Assembly (NCBI GenBank): GCA_964428805.1
Contig: CAYRZF010000025.1
Coordinates: 1-24,770 of the forward strand
Direction: 5' to 3'
DNA from: CAYRZF01 sp964428805
GTDB lineage: Bacteria; Methylomirabilota; Methylomirabilia; Rokubacteriales; CSP1-6
Length of the DNA stretch: 24,770 nucleotides
Part shown: positions 7,358 through 15,065 of the stretch, piece by piece
Position numbering within the stretch: the first letter of the stretch is position 1
Layout: each line of letters starts with the position of its first letter
The notes under the pieces: generated by a model
What the model saw: only the letters and a program-made list of their open reading frames with translations
What the model was told of the DNA's origin: nothing
Database searches by the model: none
Position numbers and translations under genes: made by a program

Positions 7358-8916
7358 CAGCCGGACCGAGCCTCCAGCGGCAGCCCCGCGTTTGCCCAGC
7401 CCCCCAGGCCGCCCTTGAGGATCCGGACGTCCTTGAAGCCGACCGTTCGAAGCTGCTGCGCCACACGGGCGCTCGTGCCTTCGTCGGGTCAGGAGCAGTA
7501 GGCGACGACGGTGCGGTCTGCCTCCACCTTGATTCCGGTTTCGCCCCGTTCCAGTGCGTCCGGCGTGATGTAGATCGCCCCCGGAATCTTCAGCGGGCTG
7601 GATTTTTGGGCCGACTCCTTCCGGACATCCACCAGGAGCGGGTTCAGCCCCTCCTCGAGCATTCGGACGACCTCACCGGCCTTGACGCGGAAGCGGTTGC
7701 GCTGCCAGCGGTGATACCACATGACACCGTAGCCCCCGCCGCTCACCAGCGCGAGGCCGAGGGCGACCCAGGCCCATGGGAAGGGGCGCGGCGGCGGGTT
7801 CTTGATCTTGAACTCGGCCTCGGCGAGCGCCCGCTTGACGTCCACGAGGCCGGGGAGAAGCTTATCCGCCTCGGCAAACTTTGCCGCGGCGCTCCGGTAA
7901 CGCTCGTTCAGGAGATCGTTGACGCCGCCGGCCCAGACGGGGTTGAAGCGGCTCTCGCCCGGCTTGGTGACCTCGGTGCCCTCGAGAAACTTCTTGATGT
8001 CGCGGGCAGGGATCAGGAAGTTGAACCCCTGGACGATGCTCCCCCCCGAGGGCGACAGGGAGACGAACGTCAACACGCCGACGACAGCGCCGCTCCCGCC
8101 GACGGCGGGGCCGCCGCTGTTGCCGGGGGCGGCCGCCGCGTCGGTCTGGATCACGTCCTGGCCGATGGCGTCCATTTTGAGTCCCGAAACCGTGCCGCTG
8201 GTGACCGAGGCTTCCAGGGCCGCGCTCCGGTTCAAGAGCTCGTGGCTCAGCACGACGCCCGGGAACCCGAGAATGCGCAGGGGATCCCCGATCTTTGCCT
8301 CCTCATCGGCCACGCCCAGCGCCGGATACACGCCGGCCTTGACGCGAAGCAGAGCCAGGTCGCGTCCGGAGTCGGCCACGGGTTTGCCGGCCATGTCCAG
8401 CAGGAGCGGCGGGCTGAATTTTTTGATCTCGGCGGGCAGCACGGTGCCGTTGGAGAGCAGCACGGTCACCTGGGGGAGGGGCCTGAGCCGGATGCTCGCC
8501 ATGTCCACGCGGCGGCGGATCTGGTCTTCGACCTCGGGACGCTGGCCGCGCGCCAGTCCTTGCTTGATTAAGATTGGATCCACGCAGGCCTGATCCACCG
8601 CGTCTTTCTTGAGCTCGTGGGTGACCCACGGCGGGAGCCGGTGGGCAGGATCCACGACGTGTGCGTTGGTGATCAGGTAGCCCCGGCCGTCGATGAACCA
8701 GCCGGTCCCTGTCTCCAGGAAGGGCGAGGGCTTGACCGTGACCGGGCCCGCGCCGCAGTTCAGCGTGGCCTCGGCATCCACGCGCGCGGTCACCAGGGCC
8801 ACCGCCGGCTTGACACGGAGAACCAGCTCCTGGACCCCCACAGCTTGGTCGGCCAGGGCCGGCGCCGGGGGCCAGAAGAGCGCCAAGGCCGCTACAATCC
8901 GTGCTAGCTGCTTCAT
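7357..8916 (-). CDS. Membrane serine protease (HtrA/trypsin-like) fused to a rhodanese domain, with in-frame TGA (probable selenocysteine)
   Basis: A 519-residue fusion if the TGA at 7489-7491 is read as selenocysteine (Sec476). Order: signal peptide (1-22), S1C/trypsin-like domain with triad H86 (LITNAHVVD), D186 (GRDLALL) and S267 (APGNSGGPAV), a helical linker, a membrane segment at about 380-400, then a rhodanese domain on the cytoplasmic side (LLVDVRKES, IPGAIYI, VVAYCS). The frame meets TGA after Cys474-Ser475. Beyond it, PDEGTSARVAQQLRTVGFKD and the classic end KGGLGGWANAGLPLE complete the domain. The true stop overlaps the next gene's ATG. Related rhodaneses have C-x-C-P-x-E here, so TGA replaces the second Cys. 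I chose ATG 8916 over 8925 because GGAGG lies about 9 bases from 8916 but abuts 8925. If the TGA were a real stop, the protein would be 475 aa with a broken rhodanese domain. Confidence 0.85.
7439..7487 (-). promoter_or_regulatory. Candidate bacterial SECIS hairpin just after the in-frame TGA
   Basis: In the mRNA, the sequence directly after the UGA can form GCACG/CGUGU (five pairs, one G-U; positions 7478-7463) with a six-base loop AGCGCC starting about 16 bases after the UGA. Longer outer pairing is possible (CCGAC with GUCGG, GAAG with CUUC, out to 7439), leaving an unpaired inner stretch. Position close to the UGA, small loop and a G in the first two loop bases fit what is known of bacterial SECIS elements. 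Folding was done by eye. Confidence 0.5.
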
Positions 8917-8960
8917 GATCCGCATCCTCCTCGTCCGATCCCCCTCACCCCACTCATATT

Positions 8961-9012
8961 CCCCTCACCTTCATCCTCTCCCCTCCGAGGGGGAGAGGGC
9001 AGGGTGAGGGGG
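8961..9012. repeat. REP-like palindromic repeat, copy 1
   Basis: An imperfect palindrome with arms CCCCTCACCTTCATCCTCTC and GAGAGGGCAGGGTGAGGGG around a CCCCTCCGAGGGG core. It lies between the inactive M16 gene and the protease-rhodanese gene. A degenerate half copy precedes it at 8941-8950. The same family recurs near 12491 and 14128. As RNA it would form a strong hairpin and may limit transcription or protect transcripts. Confidence 0.85.
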
Positions 9013-9018
9013 AATTCC

Positions 9019-10326
9019 TCAACGGACCGGGGGGCGGGCGACGCTTTCCCGGACTGTCCCCAGGTACGTTCGGGCCGCGCGCTGGACGTCGGCCGGCGTG
9101 ACGTCTCGCACGGCGGTCACGTACCGGTCCAGAAATTCGTAGCCGACCCCGGCCAGCTCGAAGGTGGCCAGATACCAGGCTTGGCGGGCATTGGTGCGCC
9201 GGTCCATGGCCAGGTTGCCCAGCAGGTACGCCTTGGCCACGCGGAGCTCTTCGGCGGAGGGCGGCTCCTCGCGGATCCGCTCCAATTCTTTCTTCAGACT
9301 CGCCTCCGCGCGCGGGAAATTCTCGGGCGCCGTGCCCAACTGCGCGACGAAGTACCCCGTGTCCACCAGCGACGGGTACAGCGCTGCCGTCGAGTAGGCG
9401 AGCGCCTGTTTGTCCCGGAGCTCGGAGAAGAAGCGGCCGGCCAGGCCGCCGCCGAGCACCGCACTCAGAACCTTGACGGCGGGGTAGTCTGGATGCGTGA
9501 GTGAGGGAGCGAAAGCCCCCATCAATATCTGAGCCTGAGCGCCCGGCACCTCGTTCACCGAGCGCGAACCCACTGGCATCGGAGGACGAACCGAGGTGGC
9601 CGCAGGAGGCTGTCCCGCCGGCACAGCGCCGAAGAGCCGCTCCGCCTCCGCGATCACCGCCGGGGCGGGGACGCGGCCGCTCACGGCAAGGACCATCCCC
9701 CCGGAGACATAATGGCGGCGATAGTGGGTGAGCAGAGCGGCCCGGTCCAGGCGTTCGACGCTCGCCCGTCTGCCGAGGTAGTGCCATGCATACGGATGAG
9801 GCCCGAACAGAGATTGCATGAGGGTGTCGAAGCCGACCGGATACGGCTGCTCGCCGCGGTTGCGGATCTGTCGCAGGAGGTACTCCTTGACGCCGTCAAC
9901 GAGCCCCTCCGCCAGCGCTGGATGAAGGGCCACGTCGGCCACCAGCTCGAGGAGCGTCTTCCAATGGCGGCCGAGCGCGGTGGCGGAGATCTCGGACCAG
10001 TCCTGGTCGGCCGTCGCATCGATGCGGCCTCCCAGCCGCTCGGCCTCCTCAACGGTCTGGATCCCGCTACGGGAAGCAGTGCCCCGCACGACCATGAGCT
10101 GGAGGAAATTCGAGATCCCAGCGGTCTCGGGCGTTTCCCAGCGCGTCCCCATGCGCACCCCGAGCGAGATGGCGACCACGGGGGCTGTCGGGTTCTCGCG
10201 GACGAGGACCGTCATGCCGTTGGCGAGCCTGGTGCGCGAGATGGCCATGGCGTCCCTGGCCATGGCCGGGGAGGCGAGGGCTGCGAGGAAGAGGACGCCC
10301 CACAGGGCGAGCCCGAGCCGTCTCAT
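9019..10326 (-). CDS. M16 family peptidase homologue lacking the zinc site
   Basis: A 435-residue exported protein (signal peptide ending about SPAMA, residue 23) with two M16-type domains, for example RLANGMTVLVRENPTAPVV at the start and the GGGLAGRFFSELRDKQALAY segment of the second half. The zinc motif HxxEH is replaced by NFLQL (73-77), so it should not cleave peptides itself. In bacterial M16B systems one active and one inactive subunit often pair, as in mitochondrial processing peptidase. The active partner is the gene directly upstream, whose stop overlaps this ATG (ATGA). Together they most likely form a periplasmic peptidase heterodimer. Confidence 0.92.
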   Translation of the reverse strand: MRRLGLALWGVLFLAALASPAMARDAMAISRTRLANGMTVLVRENPTAPVVAISLGVRMGTRWETPETAGISNFLQLMVVRGTASRSGIQTVEEAERLGGRIDATADQDWSEISATALGRHWKTLLELVADVALHPALAEGLVDGVKEYLLRQIRNRGEQPYPVGFDTLMQSLFGPHPYAWHYLGRRASVERLDRAALLTHYRRHYVSGGMVLAVSGRVPAPAVIAEAERLFGAVPAGQPPAATSVRPPMPVGSRSVNEVPGAQAQILMGAFAPSLTHPDYPAVKVLSAVLGGGLAGRFFSELRDKQALAYSTAALYPSLVDTGYFVAQLGTAPENFPRAEASLKKELERIREEPPSAEELRVAKAYLLGNLAMDRRTNARQAWYLATFELAGVGYEFLDRYVTAVRDVTPADVQRAARTYLGTVRESVARPPVR

Positions 10327-11696
10327 CGCCGCTCCCTCCGTTCGGGGACGAAGACCAGGCGGGCGTAGTCGGTCCTGGACAGGTATCGGCGGGCGGCGTC
10401 GCGGACCTGCTCCCGGGTCACCTGGCGGAGGCGCTCGACGTAGGTGAGCTCAGCCTCGAGGGTCCACGTGGTCTCGGCGACGCCGTAGGCGTTGGCGAGG
10501 CCTTCCGCGGTCTCGGTGTCGAAGGCGTGCTCCGCCTCGAAGAAGATCAGCGCAAGCTGGCGTTCGTCCTCCGTGATTCCGCCTTCCTGGATCCGCGCGA
10601 TCTCCTCCAGGATGCGGCGCTCGACCTTGTCCACGTCGCCCGCCTCGCACTCGGCCCGGATGCTCACGATGCCGGCTCCTTGAAGCGAGGCGTAGGTCAT
10701 CGTGATGCTCGAGACCAGCTGATCGCGGTCGCGGAGCGTTTGGGCGAGGCGGGAACTCTCCCGGCCCCCCACGATCGTGGCCAGCAGATCCACGGCGAAG
10801 CCATCGGGGTCGTCGGAGCGCGGCGCGAGCCATCCGAGAGCCACATAGGCCTGTTGCTCCGGGCGCTCGACCGCGCGGCGAATTCCCCCGGTCAGCGGGC
10901 CGGGAGGCGGAACGGCAGGCCGACGGGAACCGGCGGCGGGGATTCGGCCGAAGGTCTGCTGGACGGCCGCCTTCACGGTCTCGGGCGCCACCGGGCCGGC
11001 CACCACCAGCGTCATCTTGTCCGGGACGTAGTGTTGTCTGTAGTAGGCGAGCAGGGTTTCCTGGGTCGCGGCCTTGAGCGTTTCCGTGGTTCCCAGAAGG
11101 GATTGGCTGTACGCATTGCCGCGGAACACGAGCCCGTAGAGTCCCCGGATCAGCGCGGTGCGCGGGGTATCCCGTTCGAGCCGCGCCTCCTCGAGGATCA
11201 CCTCGCCCTCGCGGCCGAGCTCCACCGGGTCGAACTTCGAGCGGAAGGCCATGTCGGCCAGAATCTGGATCCCGTTGGAGGCTTCGGCGGTGGGAACGAC
11301 GAGGGCATAGAAGGTGTAGTCCAGCGACGTGTTGGCGTTCGTTTTCCCTCCGACGCCCTCGATCGCGCGGTCCACGAAGCCGGGGCCCCGGGTGTCGGTT
11401 CCCTTGAAGAGCATGTGCTCCATGAAGTGGGCAAAACCGAGTTCCGTCGGTCCCTCGTCACGGGCGCCCACCGCCACAAACAGATAGAGGGCGACCACGT
11501 CCGCTGCCCGGTGATCTTGGATAATCAGGCGCATCCCGTTGGGGAGCACCTGGCGCGTCGGCGGGGGGAGCCCTGCCTCGTCGGCTGAAACGGATCGGCT
11601 CGTGCCCACGGCGCTGCAGCCGGTGAGCAAGACCGCCAACAGGATCAAGCAGAGGTGGCGCCTCAGCACTTGTCTGACCCAGGGAGGCCTCATCAT
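10323..11696 (-). CDS. M16 family zinc metallopeptidase, lipoprotein
   Basis: A 457-residue pitrilysin-type peptidase. It carries a lipoprotein signal with a good lipobox (LLTG-C27), so it is probably anchored to a membrane outside the cytoplasm. The zinc site is intact: H90-F-M-E93-H94 (GFAHFMEHMLFKGT), with the distal Glu about 76 residues later (E170 in EVILEEARLERD). The C-terminal half has the R/Y-type segment around GGRESSRLAQTLRDRDQLV. Two ATGs (11696 and 11693) can start it; it begins three bases after the cofE stop and shows only a weak Shine-Dalgarno, so coupling with cofE is likely. It pairs with the downstream inactive homologue. Confidence 0.94.
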   Translation of the reverse strand: MMRPPWVRQVLRRHLCLILLAVLLTGCSAVGTSRSVSADEAGLPPPTRQVLPNGMRLIIQDHRAADVVALYLFVAVGARDEGPTELGFAHFMEHMLFKGTDTRGPGFVDRAIEGVGGKTNANTSLDYTFYALVVPTAEASNGIQILADMAFRSKFDPVELGREGEVILEEARLERDTPRTALIRGLYGLVFRGNAYSQSLLGTTETLKAATQETLLAYYRQHYVPDKMTLVVAGPVAPETVKAAVQQTFGRIPAAGSRRPAVPPPGPLTGGIRRAVERPEQQAYVALGWLAPRSDDPDGFAVDLLATIVGGRESSRLAQTLRDRDQLVSSITMTYASLQGAGIVSIRAECEAGDVDKVERRILEEIARIQEGGITEDERQLALIFFEAEHAFDTETAEGLANAYGVAETTWTLEAELTYVERLRQVTREQVRDAARRYLSRTDYARLVFVPERRERR

Positions 11697-11699
11697 ACC

Positions 11700-12452
11700 C
11701 TATCGGAAAAGGTCGCGCGAGGGATCACGGAGCAGCCCCTTGGACGTTTCCTCTCCGCGCTCGAACGCGAGGCCGCGGATGAACGCCGCCGGAATCCGAT
11801 TCAGCTTGCCCATGACAGGCTCCGCCGCCCCCGCGAGCTCGTCGGCGGTGGCGAGCAGGGTGGCCTGGAGCCTGTGGCCGGCCGGGTCGCGGTCTCCCAG
11901 GTAGCTCTGGATCGGCTGAAGGCCCGCGATCCCGATCGCCACGTTCGTCAGCCCTTCCCGCCATGGCCTGCCGAAGGTGTCCGAGATGATGACCGGCATG
12001 TCGATCCCCGTGAGCTGGCGGATCCCCTCCCGGAGTCCCTGGGCCGAGCGATCGGGGTCCTCCGGCAGCAGCGAGGCACAGTCCAGGTCCACGTTCGACT
12101 GGTCGACCCCGGCGTTGGCGCAGACCCAGCCGTGGCGCGTCTCCACAATTAAGACTCCCTTATCCATCCTGACGATTCGCCGTGTCTCGCGAAGGATAAG
12201 CTCCAGCAGCCGCGGGTCTCTGCCCAGCTCGCGCGCCATGGCCAGCGCCGCCAGCGACGCCGTGATGTCGGCCAGGCGGACAACGCGCCCCTCGGCCTTC
12301 GAGACGACCTTCTGGGTGACGACCAGCAGGTCGCCGTCCCGGATGGGCGTCGCCTGGGCGGCGGCGCCTTCGACGATCAGCCGGCCGAGGTCGTCCCCCC
12401 GCCGGATCTCGGGAAGCCCGACGACGCCGATGACTTCGTAGCGCGGCGTCAT
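11700..12452 (-). CDS. cofE: Coenzyme F420-0:L-glutamate ligase (single-domain)
   Basis: CofE adds gamma-linked glutamates to F420-0 using GTP, the last step of F420 synthesis. The protein (250 aa from ATG 12452, MTPRYEVIGVVGLPEIRRGD) shows DGDLLVVTQKVVSKAEGRVV, WVCANAGVDQSNVD and VIISDTFGRPWREGLTNVAI, all strong family signatures. It has no C-terminal nitroreductase domain, unlike mycobacterial FbiB (about 450 aa). An in-frame GTG at 12476 with a GAGGAG upstream could add eight residues, but those lie in repeat-flank sequence, so the ATG is preferred. It lies downstream of cofD and cofC. Confidence 0.95.
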   Translation of the reverse strand: MTPRYEVIGVVGLPEIRRGDDLGRLIVEGAAAQATPIRDGDLLVVTQKVVSKAEGRVVRLADITASLAALAMARELGRDPRLLELILRETRRIVRMDKGVLIVETRHGWVCANAGVDQSNVDLDCASLLPEDPDRSAQGLREGIRQLTGIDMPVIISDTFGRPWREGLTNVAIGIAGLQPIQSYLGDRDPAGHRLQATLLATADELAGAAEPVMGKLNRIPAAFIRGLAFERGEETSKGLLRDPSRDLFR

Positions 12453-12490
12453 CGCCCCCCACCCGACGCCCCTCACCTCTTCTCCTCATC

Positions 12491-12543
12491 CCCCCTCACC
12501 CTGCTCTCTCCCCCTCGGAGGGGAGAGGATTCAGGTGAGGGGA
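12491..12543. repeat. REP-like palindromic repeat, copy 2
   Basis: Arms CCCCCTCACCCTGCTCTCTC and GAGAGGATTCAGGTGAGGGG around CCCCTCGGAGGGG. It overlaps the 3' end of cofC, whose last codons (SPHLNPLPSEGERAG) and stop lie within it, and is followed by a half copy at 12468-12490 next to cofE. Confidence 0.88.
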
Positions 12544-13188
12544 GAGTCGTTCCGGGAAGCCCCATGAGCGGAGGAGGCGCGCGCTTCGGGTGGTGCCTTC
12601 GCCCTGGGCCAGAGCCGCGAGGTCCTCGGGGCCGTCGATGTCGAGGCCGAGCCCCGGCAGCCTCAGCACGCGGGGCTCGAGTCCTCGCTCCCGCGCGGCG
12701 CTCAGGTGGTTCTGAAAGGAGGGCTCACCGAACTTGAGCGGCATGACGTCGGGGGGTGCGAGCAGGGCGCCGTTGGTCCCGAAGCCTGACCGTGACGGGA
12801 CAAACACGGCTGCCGGTTTGGCGCCTGCGGCCCGGTTCACCGCGCGGATTTCCTCGGCGGTGACCTGGGGGACATCCCCCGGGATCGTGAGGAAGCCATC
12901 GACGCCGCGGCGCGCCGCTTCTCGCTGAGCAAGAGCCACCGCTTCGGTGTGGCCGCGGTTCTCCGGCTCTTCCAGAAGGGTCACGGCGAAGCGCCGGGCC
13001 AGCGCCATCACGTCAGGGTCGCGCGTCACGACCAGGATGCCGTCGAGGCCGGCCCCACCGAGCGCCGTCAGCACGTCCTCCAGCATGGCCCGGGCCAGCT
13101 CCTGGCGCTCCGAGGGCGAAAGGATCGGGATCAGCCGCTGCTTGGCGTTGGTCAGATCCTTGGCCGGGACGGCAACCAGGGTCGTCAA
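12496..13188 (-). CDS. cofC: 2-phospholactate/phosphoenolpyruvate/3-phosphoglycerate guanylyltransferase
   Basis: CofC activates a three-carbon phospho-acid with GTP to give the donor used by CofD. The 230-residue product begins TTG at 13188, overlapping the cofD stop: LTTLVAVPAKDLTNAKQRLI is the canonical N-terminus. Also visible are GLDGILVVTRDPDVMALAR, GFLTIPGDVPQVT (metal-binding region) and GFGTNGALLAPPDVMPLKFG. Which phospho-acid is used in this lineage cannot be read from sequence alone. The C-terminal 15 or so residues come from a REP-like repeat. Upstream extension to 13338 is antisense to conserved cofD codons and is not used. Confidence 0.93.
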   Translation of the reverse strand: MTTLVAVPAKDLTNAKQRLIPILSPSERQELARAMLEDVLTALGGAGLDGILVVTRDPDVMALARRFAVTLLEEPENRGHTEAVALAQREAARRGVDGFLTIPGDVPQVTAEEIRAVNRAAGAKPAAVFVPSRSGFGTNGALLAPPDVMPLKFGEPSFQNHLSAARERGLEPRVLRLPGLGLDIDGPEDLAALAQGEGTTRSARLLRSWGFPERLSPHLNPLPSEGERAG

Positions 13189-14111
13189 CCGAGCGCCTCG
13201 AGCGCTGCGCGCGCCAACGCCACCGCGCGGCGCCGATCGCTCATGATGGTGTCCGTCACGACCGGGGTAATTCCCAGCCGGACAACATCGGGGAGCAGCG
13301 CCTGATCCCGGTCGTCCAGCACGAGGATGTCCAGCCACGCGCTGTAGAGTTGCGCGACGCCAACGGCTGACACCGGGAGTCCCTTCGCGGCCATGAGTTT
13401 ACCGGCGGGTCCGCTCACGGGGGCACCGCCCACGATCGGGCTGATCGCCAGCACCGTGGCTCGCGTGGCCGTGAGCGCCTCGGCGATTCCGGGAACGGCG
13501 AGAATCGGCCCGACCGAGGTGATGGGGTTCGAGGGGCAGACGATGATGGCCGCCGCCTCGGCGATGGATTCCAGGACTCCGGGGGCGGGGCGGACCCGGT
13601 CGGCCTCGTCGTAAACGACGTCCAGTACGTCCACCAGTGCCTTCTCCCTGACGAAGAATTCCTGGAAGCCGAGCCAACCTCCGGGCGTGAGGATCCGGGT
13701 TCTCAGGGGGGAGTCTGTCGCGGGCACGATGCGGCTCTTGACGCCGAGGGCGCGCCGGATGGCGTCTGTCACCTGCGTCAGGCTTTCACCCGCGCGGAGC
13801 CTTTCGCTCCTGAAGAGGTGGGTGGCGAGGTCCCGATCCCCGAGGTTGAACCACGTGTCCACGCCGAGGGCCGCCATGGCGGCCAGACAGCTGAAGCTGT
13901 CCTCGCTGACTCCCCAACCTCGCGTTTCGTCCAGGAGGCCCGCCAGCGCATAGGTCACGGTATCCAGGTCGGGGGAAATGTGCAGGCCCCAGATCAGGGT
14001 GTCGTCGCCCGTGTTCCCGATCACCGTCAGCGACTCGGGGGAAATGACGGTCGTGAGCCCTCTGAGGAACTTGGTGGCTCCGGTTCCGCCGGCGAGGGCG
14101 GTGATCTTCAT
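13185..14111 (-). CDS. cofD: Phospho-acid (2-phospholactate/dehydro) transferase forming F420-0
   Basis: CofD joins the CofC product to Fo, giving F420-0 or dehydro-F420-0. The protein is 308 aa, normal for the family. The N-terminus MKITALAGGTGATKFLRGL is the hallmark, followed by VIGNTGDDTLIWGLHISPDL, ETRGWGVSEDS, WFNLGDRDLATHLFRSERL and VCPSNPITSVGPILAVPGI. Its ATG follows AGGGAG by seven bases. The cofC TTG overlaps its TGA. A palindromic repeat separates it from the GNAT-like gene, so the unit cofD-cofC-cofE may be partly insulated from upstream transcription. Confidence 0.96.
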   Translation of the reverse strand: MKITALAGGTGATKFLRGLTTVISPESLTVIGNTGDDTLIWGLHISPDLDTVTYALAGLLDETRGWGVSEDSFSCLAAMAALGVDTWFNLGDRDLATHLFRSERLRAGESLTQVTDAIRRALGVKSRIVPATDSPLRTRILTPGGWLGFQEFFVREKALVDVLDVVYDEADRVRPAPGVLESIAEAAAIIVCPSNPITSVGPILAVPGIAEALTATRATVLAISPIVGGAPVSGPAGKLMAAKGLPVSAVGVAQLYSAWLDILVLDDRDQALLPDVVRLGITPVVTDTIMSDRRRAVALARAALEALG

Positions 14112-14127
14112 TAGGACTCCCTCGCCC

Positions 14128-14198
14128 CCCCCTCACCCTACCTCTCCCCGCCGGGGAGAGGTAGGGTGAGGGGCGTCGGGCGGGGTAGGGTGAGGGGG
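14128..14198. repeat. REP-like palindromic repeat, copy 3, near-perfect, plus a partial extra arm
   Basis: A near-perfect inverted repeat with arms of about 22 bp (CCCTCACCCTACCTCTCCCC and its complement) meeting at 14151, followed by a further half copy GGGGTAGGGTGAGGGGG at 14182-14198. The stop codon of the GNAT-like gene lies in it. The symmetry would give a very stable RNA hairpin that could act as a terminator or stability element. Confidence 0.92.
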
Positions 14199-14737
14199 CC
14201 TTCGTCGGTCTGGAGTTTACGCGTGGACCACAGCGCCGTTCCCCCGCGCCATGCGAACAGTCCGGCCCCGGGCCGCCCCTTGAACGCCATGGGCAGCTCC
14301 GCCTCTGGAACCGGAATGAACCCGAATCGCACCCAGACTCGGTCCAGCCCCTGAGGCCGGGCGAAGAGCGTCTGGACCCCAAGGCCGGTGGCCTGGGGCA
14401 AAAGGGTTGCCAGAAGCTGAGCCGCGATCTCTACGGGCTCCGGACCTTCTACGACAACCGGCCCGTAAAGCATGCCGGTGACACCCTTCCGTTCGAGCAG
14501 GGCCGCGCCGATTAATCGATGATCGGCGTCCTTCCCGACCCAGGCGCCCCAGCCAACTTCGCCGGGCGACACCGGGGGGATCCAGGCTCCCACGTAGCTG
14601 AAGAGCCGCCGCGCTTCTTCCGCCCCGGCGGTGAACGGCCCAAACACGACTCCCTGAGAAGTCTGCGGGAACAGAGGGCCGGGGTCCGCGGCCGAGACCG
14701 CCTGTGTTCCTACCCGGCGGGTCTTACTTCTTCCCAA
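14138..14737 (-). CDS. GNAT-like acetyltransferase homologue (hypothetical)
   Basis: A protein of up to 199 residues with the layout of a GNAT fold: GWGAWVGKDADHRLIGAALL, MLYGPVVVEG, ATGLGVQTLFARPQGLDRVW and VRFGFIPVPEAELPMAF resemble beta4-beta5, a 'PxGLDRVWVRFGF' segment and the terminal strands of acetyltransferases. No clear acetyl-CoA P-loop (Q/RxxGxG/A) is seen, so activity is in doubt. The start is unclear: TTG at 14737 would overlap the HU gene by 14 bases; GTG 14646 (VFGPF) is an alternative. The C-terminal residues (TPLTLPLPGGER) come from the repeat. Function unknown. Confidence 0.6.
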   Translation of the reverse strand: MGRSKTRRVGTQAVSAADPGPLFPQTSQGVVFGPFTAGAEEARRLFSYVGAWIPPVSPGEVGWGAWVGKDADHRLIGAALLERKGVTGMLYGPVVVEGPEPVEIAAQLLATLLPQATGLGVQTLFARPQGLDRVWVRFGFIPVPEAELPMAFKGRPGAGLFAWRGGTALWSTRKLQTDEGPLTLPRPTPLTLPLPGGER

Positions 14738-15011
14738 TCACCGCGTCCTTCAGGGCCTTAGCGACGCGGAATCGTACGACCCGCTTGGCGGAAATCTTGA
14801 TCGGTTCGCCCGTCTGAGGGTTCCGCCCCATCCGCGCCGCGCGATGACGGAGGACCAGCTTGCCCAAGCCCGGGATCTGGAAGCCGTTCTTGGCCTCCTT
14901 GCCGGCCAGGGTCGCGAGGTGCTCGACCACGGTCGTCACCTGCTTCTTCGTCAGCGAGGTCTTGTTGGCCAGGTGCGCGATGATGGCTGACTTGGTCATC
15001 GATTTTGCCAT
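14724..15011 (-). CDS. HU/IHF family DNA-binding protein
   Basis: A 95-residue nucleoid-associated protein that bends DNA as a dimer. It starts MAKSMTKSAIIAHLANKTSL with a GAGGAGG Shine-Dalgarno about eight bases upstream, and contains the DNA-binding arm signature GRNPQTGEPIKISAKRVVRF (62-81), FQIPGLGKLVLR and a normal end VIGKK. It is the right length for HU. It interrupts the F420 gene run (cofG-cofH upstream, cofD-cofC-cofE downstream) and has its own likely promoter, so it is probably expressed independently and may also carry transcription onward. Confidence 0.95.
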   Translation of the reverse strand: MAKSMTKSAIIAHLANKTSLTKKQVTTVVEHLATLAGKEAKNGFQIPGLGKLVLRHRAARMGRNPQTGEPIKISAKRVVRFRVAKALKDAVIGKK

Positions 15012-15065
15012 GTGAGCGTCCTCCTCAGGCTTGGGGTGAACAATGAACGACGAGACCAAGGCCGT

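Noticed and set aside
7358..7488. Treating this stretch as an intergenic spacer after a normal stop
   Set aside because: It encodes the rest of a rhodanese domain in the same frame and ends in a TGATG overlap with the next gene.
8941..14198. Repeats considered as a CRISPR array
   Set aside because: The copies are kilobases apart, palindromic and at gene ends, with no regular spacers and no cas genes.
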